Assembly (NCBI RefSeq): GCF_002923755.1
Contig: NZ_PGFZ01000003.1
Span: 1-64,000 of the forward strand
Direction of reading: 5' to 3'
DNA from: Methylovulum psychrotolerans
Lineage (GTDB): Bacteria > Pseudomonadota > Gammaproteobacteria > Methylococcales > Methylomonadaceae
DNA length: 64,000 bases
The first letter of the stretch is position 1, and each line of letters begins with the position of its first letter. Under the pieces are notes generated by a model. It saw nothing but the letters and a program-made list of their open reading frames with translations, did not search any database and was not told the DNA's origin. The position numbers were made by a program, and so were the translations under genes. Shown piece by piece: positions 9,701-17,299 of the stretch.

Positions 9701-11372
9701 ATTGCGCCAACAATTGTTTGCCCATGTTTTGCCATTGGCAACCGTTACCCGAATAGACAAACGCCAAGCCTTGGGCTTGGGGCAGATGCGGGCCGGTATA
9801 GGCGCGTAAGGTGGTGGGCTGGGTTTTGTCGGGCGGCGTAGTTTGGGCGGCGAACTGCTTAAGTTGGATGGCGGCATCGTCCGCTGTCGCGCTGAACACC
9901 ACCAAGCCGTGGGCATGGCGTTCGCGCTGGAAAAAGGTGTTATACGCCAAATCATACAGTGCCAAGCCAGGATGCCCGGCGGCAAAATCTGCCAGTGCCG
10001 TCGCCAGCTCTTGTAAGGCCGTCGGGTCTTTGGCCGTTAACAGCAGTGGCACGGTCTGCGCGGGCGGCACGGGGGTTCGGGCTTTTTTCAGCCGTCGGGT
10101 GGGTGGGGTCTGTAAAATGACATGGGCATTCGCGCCGCCAAAGCCAAAGGAATTAACGCCGATGGTCAAGCCGCCTTGGCTTTTTAAAGACCGGGGGGCG
10201 GTGACGATTTTTAGGTTCCAGTCTGCCAGCTTAATGTTCGGATTGACACTCTTGATGCCGATGGTCGCCGGCACCGCCCGGTGGTGCAGACAGTTTAAGG
10301 CTTTCGCCAAGCCCGCCACGCCTGAGGCCGACTCCAAATGCCCCAGATTACTTTTCACCGAGCCAATTAACAGCGGTTTCCGGCGTTTTTGCCCTAAGGC
10401 CAAGCCAATGGCATGGGTTTCGATAGGATCGCCCACTGCCGTTCCCGTACCGTGTGCCTCAAAGTAATCAATATGGTTAGGGTCAATGCCTGCTTGCGCA
10501 TAAACTGAGCCCATCAACGCGGCTTGGGCATGGGGATTGGGGATGGTCAGGCCGGATTTATGGCCATCCGTATTGACCCCGTTGCCCGCCACCACCGCCA
10601 GGATCGGATCGCCATCCGCCAAAGCCTGCTCATAATTTTTTAAGAAAAACAGTCCGCCGCCTTCCGAACGCACATAACCGTCACCGGACGCATCAAAGAC
10701 ATGGCAACGGCCTGTTTTGGACAGCATGGTGGCTTTAGAAAAGGTGATAAACGCATAAGGGTGCAAGTGCAGGTTAATGCCGCCCGCTAAGGCTTCACTG
10801 ATTTCTCCCGACCGGATAGCTTGGCAAGCCTGATGGAAAGCCACCAACGAAGAAGAGCAGGCCGTATCCATAGAAATGCTCGGGCCATGCAAATCAAAAA
10901 CGTAGGAGATCCGGTTCGACGCGATACTGGGGATCATGCCCGTCGCCGCCGACGCTTCAATAGCCGCCAAGTCGTCCGCCATGCGGTAGGAATAATCGAC
11001 ATTGGAAATGCCGATATAAACGCCACATTGGCTACCGCGCAAAGAGGCCGGGGCTATCCCGGCATTTTCCAGCGTTTCCCACGCCAATTCCAATAACAGC
11101 CGTTGCTGGGGGTCCATAAACGCCGCTTCGCGCGGGGAAATGCCAAAAAATGCGGCATCAAAGCCGGATATGTCACCCAAACTCCCTGCCGCAAAGCTAT
11201 AGCTGCTGCCAGGATGGCGTTTATCGGGGTGCAAAAAGCGCTCTTGCGCCCAACGTAAGGCATCGACATGGGTGACCATGTCTTTATTGGCCAGCAGATC
11301 GCCCCAGAAGCGTCGGGTGTCTGTGCCGGGAAAGCGTACAGAATAAGCTATCAGTGCAACACGGTTATTCAT
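3783..11372 (-). CDS. Type I polyketide synthase KS-AT-DH-(degenerate MT)-ER-KR-ACP (RkpA-like)
   Basis: A 2529-residue single-module, fully reducing PKS. The ketosynthase has active Cys172 in DTACSSS, His307 in EAHGTGT and His345 in SNLGH. The acyltransferase has Ser628 in GHSVG and a later YAFHS, closer to the malonyl HAFH type. The dehydratase shows HNVGGAVVFP and LHPALLDN. A middle region has a broken methyltransferase glycine motif (VLEISAHSPAF). The enoyl reductase shows GAAGGVG, and the ketoreductase shows TGGLGGFG and YSSVT...Y...N. The C-terminal ACP carries the phosphopantetheine Ser in GLDSL. There is no thioesterase. It resembles rhizobial RkpA in size and layout and leads a four-gene operon. 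It probably makes a long saturated acyl chain by repeated use of the module. Confidence 0.9.
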   Translation of the reverse strand: MNNRVALIAYSVRFPGTDTRRFWGDLLANKDMVTHVDALRWAQERFLHPDKRHPGSSYSFAAGSLGDISGFDAAFFGISPREAAFMDPQQRLLLELAWETLENAGIAPASLRGSQCGVYIGISNVDYSYRMADDLAAIEASAATGMIPSIASNRISYVFDLHGPSISMDTACSSSLVAFHQACQAIRSGEISEALAGGINLHLHPYAFITFSKATMLSKTGRCHVFDASGDGYVRSEGGGLFFLKNYEQALADGDPILAVVAGNGVNTDGHKSGLTIPNPHAQAALMGSVYAQAGIDPNHIDYFEAHGTGTAVGDPIETHAIGLALGQKRRKPLLIGSVKSNLGHLESASGVAGLAKALNCLHHRAVPATIGIKSVNPNIKLADWNLKIVTAPRSLKSQGGLTIGVNSFGFGGANAHVILQTPPTRRLKKARTPVPPAQTVPLLLTAKDPTALQELATALADFAAGHPGLALYDLAYNTFFQRERHAHGLVVFSATADDAAIQLKQFAAQTTPPDKTQPTTLRAYTGPHLPQAQGLAFVYSGNGCQWQNMGKQLLAQSATFRRAVAQVDALFQTYADFSLADELAGRNGKGRYQRTEIAQPALFALQVGVTEVLREHGCEPMAVIGHSVGEVAAAWACGALSLAAAVQVIFYRSHHQGRTQGSGGMTAVGMNAEAMRQWLTANGLDEVYLAGINSHRGVTLAGAVGQLARMESLLSAAQIFFKRLDLDYAFHSPAMDPIEAGVREDLAGLTVNRPILPFYSSVTGKCLLDEKLDGAYWWHNIREPVQFASATNALLAAGCNTFVEIGAHPVLQAYLNDGLKNGNYTGLVIPTLTRNNDTFAQLLQSTAQLMLSGAAFDYKRWFPVAGQHLLLPNYPWQRETLWHPITAESHGLLYQSTLHPLLGHALKQHALIWENQLDTQLQAFLADHNVGGAVVFPGAGFAELALAAAHLSHATDFIDIEELEIRAPLLLSHDHSKVIRLALTADGSFTIQSRDHNKPSEWLQHSLGRVLSDPTGQHLQVPMPSLPERAADFDGASHAQLTRAVGLDYGPTFQAIAEGWLDGDSAIARLTPAAALSVGLGAYYLHPALLDNAFQLIFQVLKDELHQHRDIAFVPVKMGRLHVRSTKATPLWAHARLLHRGAHSLKAEFTLFDAQGEAVAVLKDVRFRAIRLHKAHTQALQYLDYHLTAAPLGTAEPLAVAFTLANGQLSPAYQTAALRYSTEVEPLLDSLCQQFIAETLNAMADGQGLLSPVGLAAHHQSHPETAPLLAALLAVAADQQLILATADGGWELNREAGQLEVPASAIWHTLVQDYPDYFYLTHLAGRAGMHLRSLLDGTRQASQLGIEAALYTAINQHVFAYTSKGPVASEFVQQYQQLIANLPAGQRLKVLEISAHSPAFAPLLCPQWDFNQADYTVASIGDTAFTATRHLCESYPLLHSLRWSETAEDNRQALAKPANFAIVHLNAGQTEITQQVLGQLSALLVPGSPVWIIGLQPARWIDAVLGLASDWWLGNAETGYLSPQLSAEMVSKQLETLGFGATDCFELMPDCYSGTYILTTHTALAKPADATQNRQTWLLLADTQEPEYSRAQALAIALRNLGQQVAIAAPQQDGFAAVLAQAYTHIVHLAGFGQTQASYQTQRCWLASDIVRACENTAANTTVWLLTSQVAGLFTCDQAITGITADSIAHDAALWGFGRCLMNESSQYRIQLVDLNGDSPALLTALTKELLYPDDEQEIVLTAQGGRFATRLRSWDKLTAGRSTPKATADATAPTVRLGFKLPGQLRNLHWQTVPTRTLAADEIEIEVKATGLNFRDVMYTLGLLSDEAVENGFVGPTLGLEFAGRVSRIGAGVSAYQPGDRVVGMGPACFSNRVVTQANAITLIPDGIGYAAAATIPSTFFTVYYALHHQARLQAGEKVLIHGAAGGVGIAAIQIAQWLGAEVYATVGTEEKCDFLRLLGIKHIYDSRSLRFAEDILAQTGGHGVDVVLNSLAGEAINRNFQVLKPFGRFLELGKRDFYENTHIGLRPFRNNISYFGIDADQLMQVRPELTQRLFAEMMGLFHDGILHPLPYTTFDANQVVDAFRYMQQAKQIGKIVVTYEQGIPDKTDPIQADTVPPVHFSADNCYFVTGGLGGFGLRSAQWLVAHGAKHLILVSRSGPASPEAQAALAEFAAQGVAVHAAAVDVTDKAAVAGLLAQCRTTMPPLAGIIHAAAVIEDGFAKNLNAEQLHKVMAPKIDGALHLHELTATLPLDFFVLYSSVTTLFGNPGQSHYVAANSWLEALAVHRRQRGLAATCIAWGAIDDVGFLARNPKIKEALQNRLGGPALASELALAQLGQLLQNDSGTLGIMAYDWHHLSSFLPSAPSPKFRELALQAPGKEHHDDSAADLKRLVEELPDEALKTLFADMLKEELAQILLISKDKIDANHSMYDMGLDSLMGVELMIAIEARFKVQIPVMALSEASSINKLAERLIAHLRGDTDVAANGDGLQAQIHSVAQQHDSALTAEQLVQLTNDIETNGTSRILT

Positions 11373-11373
11373 T

Positions 11374-11559
11374 CTAAAGTGTTTGTCCTATCGCTAAGGT
11401 GGGTGAATGAATAGAGCGGAACAGGCGATCGGATACATCAGCATCGCTATCAGTTAGTGTCCGCATTATTTTTGCGTCATAGCCAAAACTGAGTGGAGAT
11501 AAAAACTCAAAGGCAATATATAGGGGTTTGTTTTTCATGACAAGGTAACTATGCACCAT
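11374..11559 (-). CDS. Small ORF directly upstream of the PKS
   Basis: A 61-codon frame that ends one base before the PKS ATG. A good GGAG ribosome site lies 7 bases before its ATG, stronger than the site before the PKS itself (AGGA about 13 bases upstream). The peptide starts MVHSYLVMKNKPLYIAFEF and I recognise no domain. It could be a coupling leader whose translation feeds the PKS start, or a genuine small protein. A chance frame cannot be excluded. Confidence 0.4.
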   Translation of the reverse strand: MVHSYLVMKNKPLYIAFEFLSPLSFGYDAKIMRTLTDSDADVSDRLFRSIHSPTLAIGQTL

Positions 11560-12288
11560 AAAAAAGCTCCAAAAAACCTTGACTTGGCGATTTTGGCTTA
11601 TGATGTAAATTTTAAATGGGTACAGCCGTGACGGTTGTGGGTATTCTATGGGTTAAAAGAGTGGAGGTATCATTATTCTAGCAATAATAAGACCAGTGTT
11701 TCTATTGCTTAACGTGGCGTAGGCAGTTTACTGTGTTAAACACAAACAGTCGAGTGCATTGACGAAATGTACTGCCCTACAACCTTTGCCAATAAGATTC
11801 CCCACCGTCATTTTTAAACGTGACCAACAGATACAGAGGCTAAAACCTAATCGGCATCATCCTTAAATAAAAAAGGTTTATTTTAATCATCAATATCATC
11901 CATTTTATAGGCAGACATTTGTGCATTTTGCTGACCCAAAGGTACAGACTAACATACGAAGCTTAATTATTAATTAAGCCCGCTGCTATGGAACCCATAG
12001 TTAAATGTCATTAGACACGAAGGACACGATATTTTTCAAGCCATTTCTTTGCCTTCTTCTTGTCCGTCATAGTATTTTTCAGGGCGACAAGATCTGGTAA
12101 CCCTATTTTACCCCTTAATCACCAAGCGGCTTTACTTGACCATTATACAGCGTACAGGATAACGTTTTTTGGATAGCGCTTGCCTTTTAAAGCGGGTTAT
12201 TCTATTTAATTAAGCAACAAAATTGCTGGCTTATCGCTAAAGCTTGGAAACTTGCGCCCCTACCCGCCGGAAACTGAGCGCTGACAAG
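11560..12288. other. Gene-poor spacer of 729 bases
   Basis: This AT-richer stretch should hold the promoter of the PKS operon, but I could not pick a convincing -35/-10 pair. It contains a near-perfect AT-rich palindrome, GCTTAATTATTAATTAAGC, at about 11970-11988. It also holds a minus-strand gene relic at 12011-12118 that reads KIGLPDLVALK and then a Lys-rich tail to a stop, with no start. No other gene is evident. Confidence 0.5.
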
Positions 12289-13035
12289 CTATGGTTGTCC
12301 ATGCCAGTGCCGCTTGTGGATGATATGCCATTGCAACAGCAAGCGACAAAGGGGGTCGACGATGAAATTGGCGTGTCCGATAAGAAAGCAAAAGCCACTT
12401 TCACCTTGGCTGTGATGTCGCGCGTGGGTTTCCATGGAATACATCAGACGCATTTTTTGCAACACTTTAATTGCCGCCACGCCCCACGGCATGGTTTTTG
12501 AACCATGAACCCAACTGTGGACATGATTGGTGTGCAATACGCCCACTGAAATGATGAGCAAAGCGAAGGCTAAATAAACGCTGAGGGCATTTTGTTCGCT
12601 ACGGGTAGCCAGTACCAGCGCCGTGATCAGCAACATGGCTGAGGGCACAACCGTTTCATAAAAAAAACTGGCATAGCGTCGGTTCAGATAGGGCGAGACA
12701 TTGCGGTGATGCACTTTAAAATGGTAAACCGACATATCCAATCGGCTGGAGTTTTCGACAATTTGCCGTTTTTTATCGGCAAAATCCGGCGTGTTTCTGT
12801 CGCCTGGATAAAAGTACAACTCGTCATAGTGTTTGGCGTAATTTAACGGCTGGTAGTCGATAAACAAATGTGCCAGACCGCCGATAAAGTCGGCGATAAA
12901 TAACGACACATAAAGCACGGCAAGAAAGGATAAGGCTGAAAACTGCTGCCACTGGATAAGGTAAAAGCCTGCTATCAATGCCAAGAAATAGCTGAGAATA
13001 AGCCAGGAGGTCAGTTTAGCGTAAAATGGCTGCAT
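12289..13035 (-). CDS. CarF/TMEM189 (Kua)-type lipid desaturase-domain protein
   Basis: A membrane protein of 248 residues with several hydrophobic segments and the conserved histidine set of the lipid desaturase (B-domain/Kua) family: DFIGGLAHLFIDY, FKVHHRNVSPY, HTNHVHSWVH, HARHHS and ANFIVDPLCR. The family includes TMEM189 and myxobacterial CarF, which introduce the vinyl-ether double bond of plasmalogens using a di-iron centre. I chose the ATG at 13035 because AAGG lies 6 bases before it; an ATG 15 bases further upstream lacks a site. It stands alone between the PKS operon and tlpA. Desaturase function is likely, but the substrate is not shown. Confidence 0.75.
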   Translation of the reverse strand: MQPFYAKLTSWLILSYFLALIAGFYLIQWQQFSALSFLAVLYVSLFIADFIGGLAHLFIDYQPLNYAKHYDELYFYPGDRNTPDFADKKRQIVENSSRLDMSVYHFKVHHRNVSPYLNRRYASFFYETVVPSAMLLITALVLATRSEQNALSVYLAFALLIISVGVLHTNHVHSWVHGSKTMPWGVAAIKVLQKMRLMYSMETHARHHSQGESGFCFLIGHANFIVDPLCRLLLQWHIIHKRHWHGQP

Positions 13036-13295
13036 GGAGTGCCTTGTCATTAGGGGAGTTAAGCCGCTGCAACGGACGTTTTGGCCACCCTGCCTGTAAA
13101 AATGCGTGTCCGCTGTCCAAGTAGGCTGGTGCTATCTTGGGTTGCCCAGCTTGCCTGCACGGAATTTTTCAACCACGCGGCAATCCGGCGTGGCCTACCG
13201 CAACACCGCGCTCAGCCCCAAAAACGGCTATGGAACATGATCGCCTCTTTGTAAATGGTAGGCATCTTCAAAGCCAATTATCGCCTATTTATAAG

Positions 13296-13820
13296 CTATT
13301 TTTGGGGTGTAAGCAATGGGGTAATTTGGAATATTAGGTCGTCTTTAGAGACTTCACCCGGTTTTCTATAGATGATTTGCCCTTGTTGGTTGACAATTAC
13401 GGTGTAAGGCACGGCCTCCATTGCGTCGCCGAATTCACGGGCCAGCGCTGCCCCGGTGGTTTCGGCCAGCAATAACGGATAATTGATAGCCATGTCCTCA
13501 TGAAAATTTTTCACCGCTTTCGCTTCATCAATAGCGATGCCTAAAAAGACCACCCCTTGGCTGGCCCATTGGTTTTGTAAGGCGACAAAGGTGGGTATTT
13601 CTTTACGGCAGGGCGGGCACCAGGTCGCCCAGAAATTGACGACGAGGATTTTGCCTTGCCATTCAGCGCTGCTGTGAGTTTTGCCCGCCAGATCCGACAA
13701 AGTGAAGGCTGGCATGGGTGTCGGTTCGGTGTTGGCCAGCGAGGTCAGCAGATGCTTGGTGAGAATGCCGGCGGCTAAAGCGAACACAGCCGCCAGTAAA
13801 ATCAATCCGGTATTTTTCAT
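13296..13820 (-). CDS. TlpA/ResA-family thioredoxin-like protein
   Basis: A 174-residue protein with an N-terminal signal anchor (about 5-25) followed by a thioredoxin fold. The active motif WATWCPPCRKE holds Cys68 and Cys71, and a cis-proline occurs in AVPYTV. Members sit on the periplasmic side of the inner membrane and reduce disulfides, often for cytochrome c maturation or other periplasmic proteins. Its ATG overlaps the stop of dsbD by 4 bases, so the two are co-translated and DsbD is its probable electron donor. Confidence 0.9.
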   Translation of the reverse strand: MKNTGLILLAAVFALAAGILTKHLLTSLANTEPTPMPAFTLSDLAGKTHSSAEWQGKILVVNFWATWCPPCRKEIPTFVALQNQWASQGVVFLGIAIDEAKAVKNFHEDMAINYPLLLAETTGAALAREFGDAMEAVPYTVIVNQQGQIIYRKPGEVSKDDLIFQITPLLTPQK

Positions 13821-16057
13821 GGTTGCAACGCCGCTAAGGTTTTTAGGAAGGTATCGGCATCTTGATAACCGACCACCCGTTGCGCCGCCTGTTCTTGGCG
13901 GTCTTGGCCGAAAAACAGGATAGCGGGTGGGCCCACCAACTTGAAGCGGGCCAATAGGGCTTGGTCATCGGCATTATTGGCGGTGACATCGGCTTGCAGC
14001 ACGACAAATTTCGCCAACGCCGTTTTGACTCTAGCATCGGTAAAGGTATAAGCCTCCATTTCTTTACAGGAAATGCACCAGTCGGCATAAAAATCCAGCA
14101 TCACCGTTTGGTGTTGGGCGGCGGCTTGCTGGATTTTGGCTTCCAATTCGGCCAGCGTCGCCACTTTGCTGACGCTCAGCCCGGTCTCGGCGGCTTGTGC
14201 CGTGCCTGTAGGGATAGCCGCCAAGCCTTGCAACGGTTTTAAAGGATTGCTGTTGCCCATGCTGACCCCTATCAGCAGCAATAAGCCATAAGCCAACATC
14301 AATACGCCTAAGCCTTTCGAGAATTTACGCCAGCCTGAACAGTCCGGCGGCAAGGGTTCCAATGCGCTCAGATAAACCGAGGGTAGGATCAACAGCATCG
14401 CCCACAAGGTCATGCTGATGGCCGGGGACAAAACCCGGCTGAGCATCCACACCGCCACCGCCAGCATAATCACGCCGAACACCACTTTGGTGGTGTTCAG
14501 CCAATCGCCCGCTTTCGGCAATAAATGCCGTGCCGAAGCCCCCAAAACCAATAACGGCACGCCCATACCCAGCCCCATAACAAACAGCGCCGCCCCGCCT
14601 AACAGGGCATTGCCGGTCTGGCTGATAAAAATCAGCGCCCCTGCCAAAGGGGCGGCGACGCAAGGGCCGACGATCAGCGACGATAACGCCCCCATAATCG
14701 CCGCGCCCCATAAGGAGCCGTCACGATGGCGTTCGCTGGAATTATGCAGCCGCGCCTGTAAGGCCTTGGGCAATTCTAAATGGTAAAAGCCGAACATGGA
14801 CAAAGACAGCACCACAAATACGGCACTAAACAAGACAATAATCCACGGTTGCTGGAACGTCGTTTGCAAATTTTGCCCGAACAGGGCGGCCAGTACCCCA
14901 AACAACGTATACATCACCGCTGAAGCCAGCACATAGCTCAGAGACAACAAAAAAGCCCGGAAAGTGCTGATGCGGTTGCCGTGGCCGATAATAATGCCCG
15001 ATAAGATAGGTATCATCGGGAAAATACACGGAGTGAAGGCCAGCAGTAGGCCAAAGCCAAAAAAGCTTGCCAGCGTCGCCAGCGTGCTGTCTTGGTGCAG
15101 ACTTTGGGCAATGGCATCCTGTTCCGATAAAGATGCAGGCGTAAGGCTTGGGTTAGCCGGGGCGGCGGTGGCGGCAGGTAAGGCTAAGCTGATGGTTTTG
15201 CTCATCGGCGGATAACACACGCCCCGGTCGGCGCAGCCTTGGTATTTCGCCTCTAGGCTGATGGTGGTGGCCGCCGTACCCGCACGGTTTAGCGGGACGT
15301 TAAACGCCAGTGTGTTATGGAAAATTTGCACTTGCCCAAAGGCTTCATCGTGTTGTGGCGTACCGTTGGGGATGCTATACGCGCCCAATTGGCTGCCGTC
15401 AGTCTGGGTCAGCGCCAATTGGACTTTTTCGCGGTATAAATAATAGCCTTCGGCAATCGTCCAATTGACTTGCACCGTTTGGGCATCTTTAACCGTCGCC
15501 GAAAACTGGAAGGCCTGTTCGGGCGGCAACAGCTCGGCGGCGGCTTGGAAACCGGAAAAACCCTTTACCCAACGCGCCAAGGGGTTGGTAGCCGGGGTGG
15601 CGCTGGCCGTACTGGCGGCTGGCGCTGGGGGCAAGTTGACGGTTAAGGTCTGCTTTTGCGGCGGGTAACACACGCCCCGGTCGGCACACGCTTGGTATTG
15701 CACAAACAGCTCCAAACTCGGCGCGTGGTTGGGGTTGTTGAGCGGTACGGCCACCTGAAGCTGGTGGTGGTAGTGCTCAATATCGCCCAAAAATTCATCA
15801 TGCTTGATCAGCCCGTCAGGATACACGCCCTCGCCCAAGGTCACTGCGGCGGTTTGCGATTTCAGGCGCATATTATTGCGGTATACCGAATAGCCGTCGG
15901 CAATCTCCCACGTCAGTTGCAACTGTTGGTCGCTGAGGGCTTGGGCGCTGAGCTTAAAGGCTTGGGCAGGGGGGAGTAGGGTGTCGTCGTCGAGTGCAAA
16001 AGCGGCTTGGCCGACTATCGCCAGCCAGCAGAAAATTATTGTTTTGTAGAAAGGCAT
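13817..16057 (-). CDS. dsbD: Thiol:disulfide interchange protein DsbD with two tandem N-terminal domains
   Basis: DsbD moves electrons from cytoplasmic thioredoxin across the inner membrane to periplasmic thiol proteins. This one is 746 residues, against about 570-600 usually. After a signal peptide (1-21) come two DsbD-alpha-like domains, each with CADRGVC (Cys124/130 and Cys275/281). The transmembrane core follows with Cys344 in FTPCIFP and Cys466 in VGPCVAAP, then a C-terminal thioredoxin domain with CISC (661-664). The extra alpha domain explains the length. The gene overlaps cutA by 22 bases and tlpA by 4, forming the operon cutA-dsbD-tlpA. Confidence 0.95.
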   Translation of the reverse strand: MPFYKTIIFCWLAIVGQAAFALDDDTLLPPAQAFKLSAQALSDQQLQLTWEIADGYSVYRNNMRLKSQTAAVTLGEGVYPDGLIKHDEFLGDIEHYHHQLQVAVPLNNPNHAPSLELFVQYQACADRGVCYPPQKQTLTVNLPPAPAASTASATPATNPLARWVKGFSGFQAAAELLPPEQAFQFSATVKDAQTVQVNWTIAEGYYLYREKVQLALTQTDGSQLGAYSIPNGTPQHDEAFGQVQIFHNTLAFNVPLNRAGTAATTISLEAKYQGCADRGVCYPPMSKTISLALPAATAAPANPSLTPASLSEQDAIAQSLHQDSTLATLASFFGFGLLLAFTPCIFPMIPILSGIIIGHGNRISTFRAFLLSLSYVLASAVMYTLFGVLAALFGQNLQTTFQQPWIIVLFSAVFVVLSLSMFGFYHLELPKALQARLHNSSERHRDGSLWGAAIMGALSSLIVGPCVAAPLAGALIFISQTGNALLGGAALFVMGLGMGVPLLVLGASARHLLPKAGDWLNTTKVVFGVIMLAVAVWMLSRVLSPAISMTLWAMLLILPSVYLSALEPLPPDCSGWRKFSKGLGVLMLAYGLLLLIGVSMGNSNPLKPLQGLAAIPTGTAQAAETGLSVSKVATLAELEAKIQQAAAQHQTVMLDFYADWCISCKEMEAYTFTDARVKTALAKFVVLQADVTANNADDQALLARFKLVGPPAILFFGQDRQEQAAQRVVGYQDADTFLKTLAALQP

Positions 16058-16365
16058 GTGGTGATCCAGTCCAAATATTCAGGTAAACCGCGTTCTATCG
16101 GTACCGCGATGATTTCAGGAAGCTCGTAAGGATGATATTTAAAGAGTAAGGTTTCAATCGCTGCGTAATGGCCGATACTGGTTTTAATCAGCAGCAACTG
16201 CTCCGTTACCGATTCGATTTGCTCCTCCCAACTGTAGACAGAGGTGATTCCTGGAATAATGTTCACGCAGGCCGCGAGTTTTTTGCTGACCAATAAGTGG
16301 GCAAGCTTTTTCGCGGTGGCCTTATCGGGACAGGTGCAAAGGATAAGTTCAACGTTAGTTGGCAT
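16036..16365 (-). CDS. cutA: Divalent-cation tolerance protein CutA
   Basis: A 109-residue protein matching the CutA1 family throughout: LAACVNIIPGITSVYSW, EEQLLLIKT and YHPYELPEIIAVPI. CutA forms a very stable trimer and has been linked to copper tolerance, though its role is uncertain. Placement directly before dsbD is the same as in E. coli. Its 3' end overlaps the dsbD start. Confidence 0.95.
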   Translation of the reverse strand: MPTNVELILCTCPDKATAKKLAHLLVSKKLAACVNIIPGITSVYSWEEQIESVTEQLLLIKTSIGHYAAIETLLFKYHPYELPEIIAVPIERGLPEYLDWITTCLSTKQ

Positions 16366-16534
16366 GACGGCATCTCACTAAAAACGGGCAGAGCAATATT
16401 ATCCTAGAATTTCACCCAGATTACCCTTATATTGTCGGGTTAAGAGCATTTAACCCGATGTTCACGTTTTCATAAAACCCGTCCTGAATAGGGTGGGGGA
16501 TTTGTTAAAAACACAAGCCTGTAGAGTAAGGCGG

Positions 16535-16691
16535 CTCCCTCCCCTGATGGGGAGGGCTGGGGTGGGGAGAATAAAATCAATAGCTTATACATATAGCTCA
16601 GAGATTGTAAGCAGGCTGTTTTTTAATTTGTTTAATGAAAAAAGTCTTATTTGGATTCTCCCCACCCCACCCTCCCCATCAGGGGAGGGAG
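16535..16691. repeat. Snap-back inverted repeat element (157 bp)
   Basis: The left arm 16535-16572 and right arm 16655-16691 are inverted copies of about 37 bases with a single small difference, around an 82-base AT-rich centre. The arms are G/C-rich ('ctccctcccctgatgggg') and related to the repeat at 58.76-58.87 kb. It lies in the 16366-16817 spacer between divergent cutA and fxsA, which holds no gene. The structure suggests a non-autonomous mobile element or REP-like unit. Confidence 0.7.
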
Positions 16692-16817
16692 ACGGATTTT
16701 CGTTGCAACTTGTTGTATTAATTAAATATAATAACTTATTTGTTACCCGCGATCTGAACCATTTATTTTAATTTGAACCTCAGATTTAAAGATAACGTCT
16801 GGCCCAAGGAGCCTGCA

Positions 16818-17255
16818 ATGAAAATCATCCAAATACTGTTTCTGGTGGTGCTGACCGTACCGTTTATAGAAATTTACCTGTTATTGCAAGTGGGCGGCCT
16901 GATCGGGGCGTTTCCGACCATTTTTCTGGTCGTGTTCACCGCCATGCTGGGCGCGTGGCTATTAAAACGGCAAGGCTTGGCGACTTTTCAACGCTTTCAG
17001 GCCAGTTTGGCAAAAGGCGAAATGCCGGCTTATGAGATGATTGAGGGGCCGATTATCTTATTGGGTGGCGCATTGCTGTTAACGCCGGGCTTTCTGACCG
17101 ACATACTGGGTTTTGCCTGTTTGGTGCCGGCCTTGCGCCGACGCATTGCCCAATATGTTTTAGAAAACCATCTCTTGCAAGCGGTAGGGGGATACGGTCA
17201 AGGCCAAACGCCCGAACGCGATGCCTTGGAAGGTGAGTTCCGTAAAGAAGACTAA
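16818..17255 (+). CDS. fxsA: FxsA family membrane protein
   Basis: A 145-residue inner-membrane protein. It begins MKIIQILFLVVLTVPFIEIY, contains GAWLLKRQGL and GGALLLTPGFLTDI, and shows three to four hydrophobic segments, all typical of FxsA (suppressor of F exclusion of phage T7). The ATG at 16818 follows AAGGAG at a 6-base distance and is preferred over an in-frame start 15 codons upstream. The molecular role of the family is unclear. It is a single gene ended by the hairpin at 17263-17286. Confidence 0.85.
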   Translation: MKIIQILFLVVLTVPFIEIYLLLQVGGLIGAFPTIFLVVFTAMLGAWLLKRQGLATFQRFQASLAKGEMPAYEMIEGPIILLGGALLLTPGFLTDILGFACLVPALRRRIAQYVLENHLLQAVGGYGQGQTPERDALEGEFRKED

Positions 17256-17262
17256 AACCCAA

Positions 17263-17286
17263 AAGAACTACTTCCCTGTAGTTCTT
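17263..17286. terminator. Intrinsic terminator shared by fxsA and the facing DUF2892 gene
   Basis: AAGAACTAC-TTCCCT-GTAGTTCTT is a perfect 9-bp stem with a 6-base loop followed by GTTT. It lies between the two convergent stop codons (17255 and 17300), so it can serve both strands. Confidence 0.7.
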
Positions 17287-17299
17287 GTTTAACTAAGGT

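Noticed and set aside
9811-10467. Long plus-strand frame of 218 codons inside the PKS
   Set aside because: It is antisense to the ketosynthase and acyltransferase region, whose motifs are intact. Its translation is Ala/Pro/Trp-rich without domain features, as expected from a high-GC shadow.
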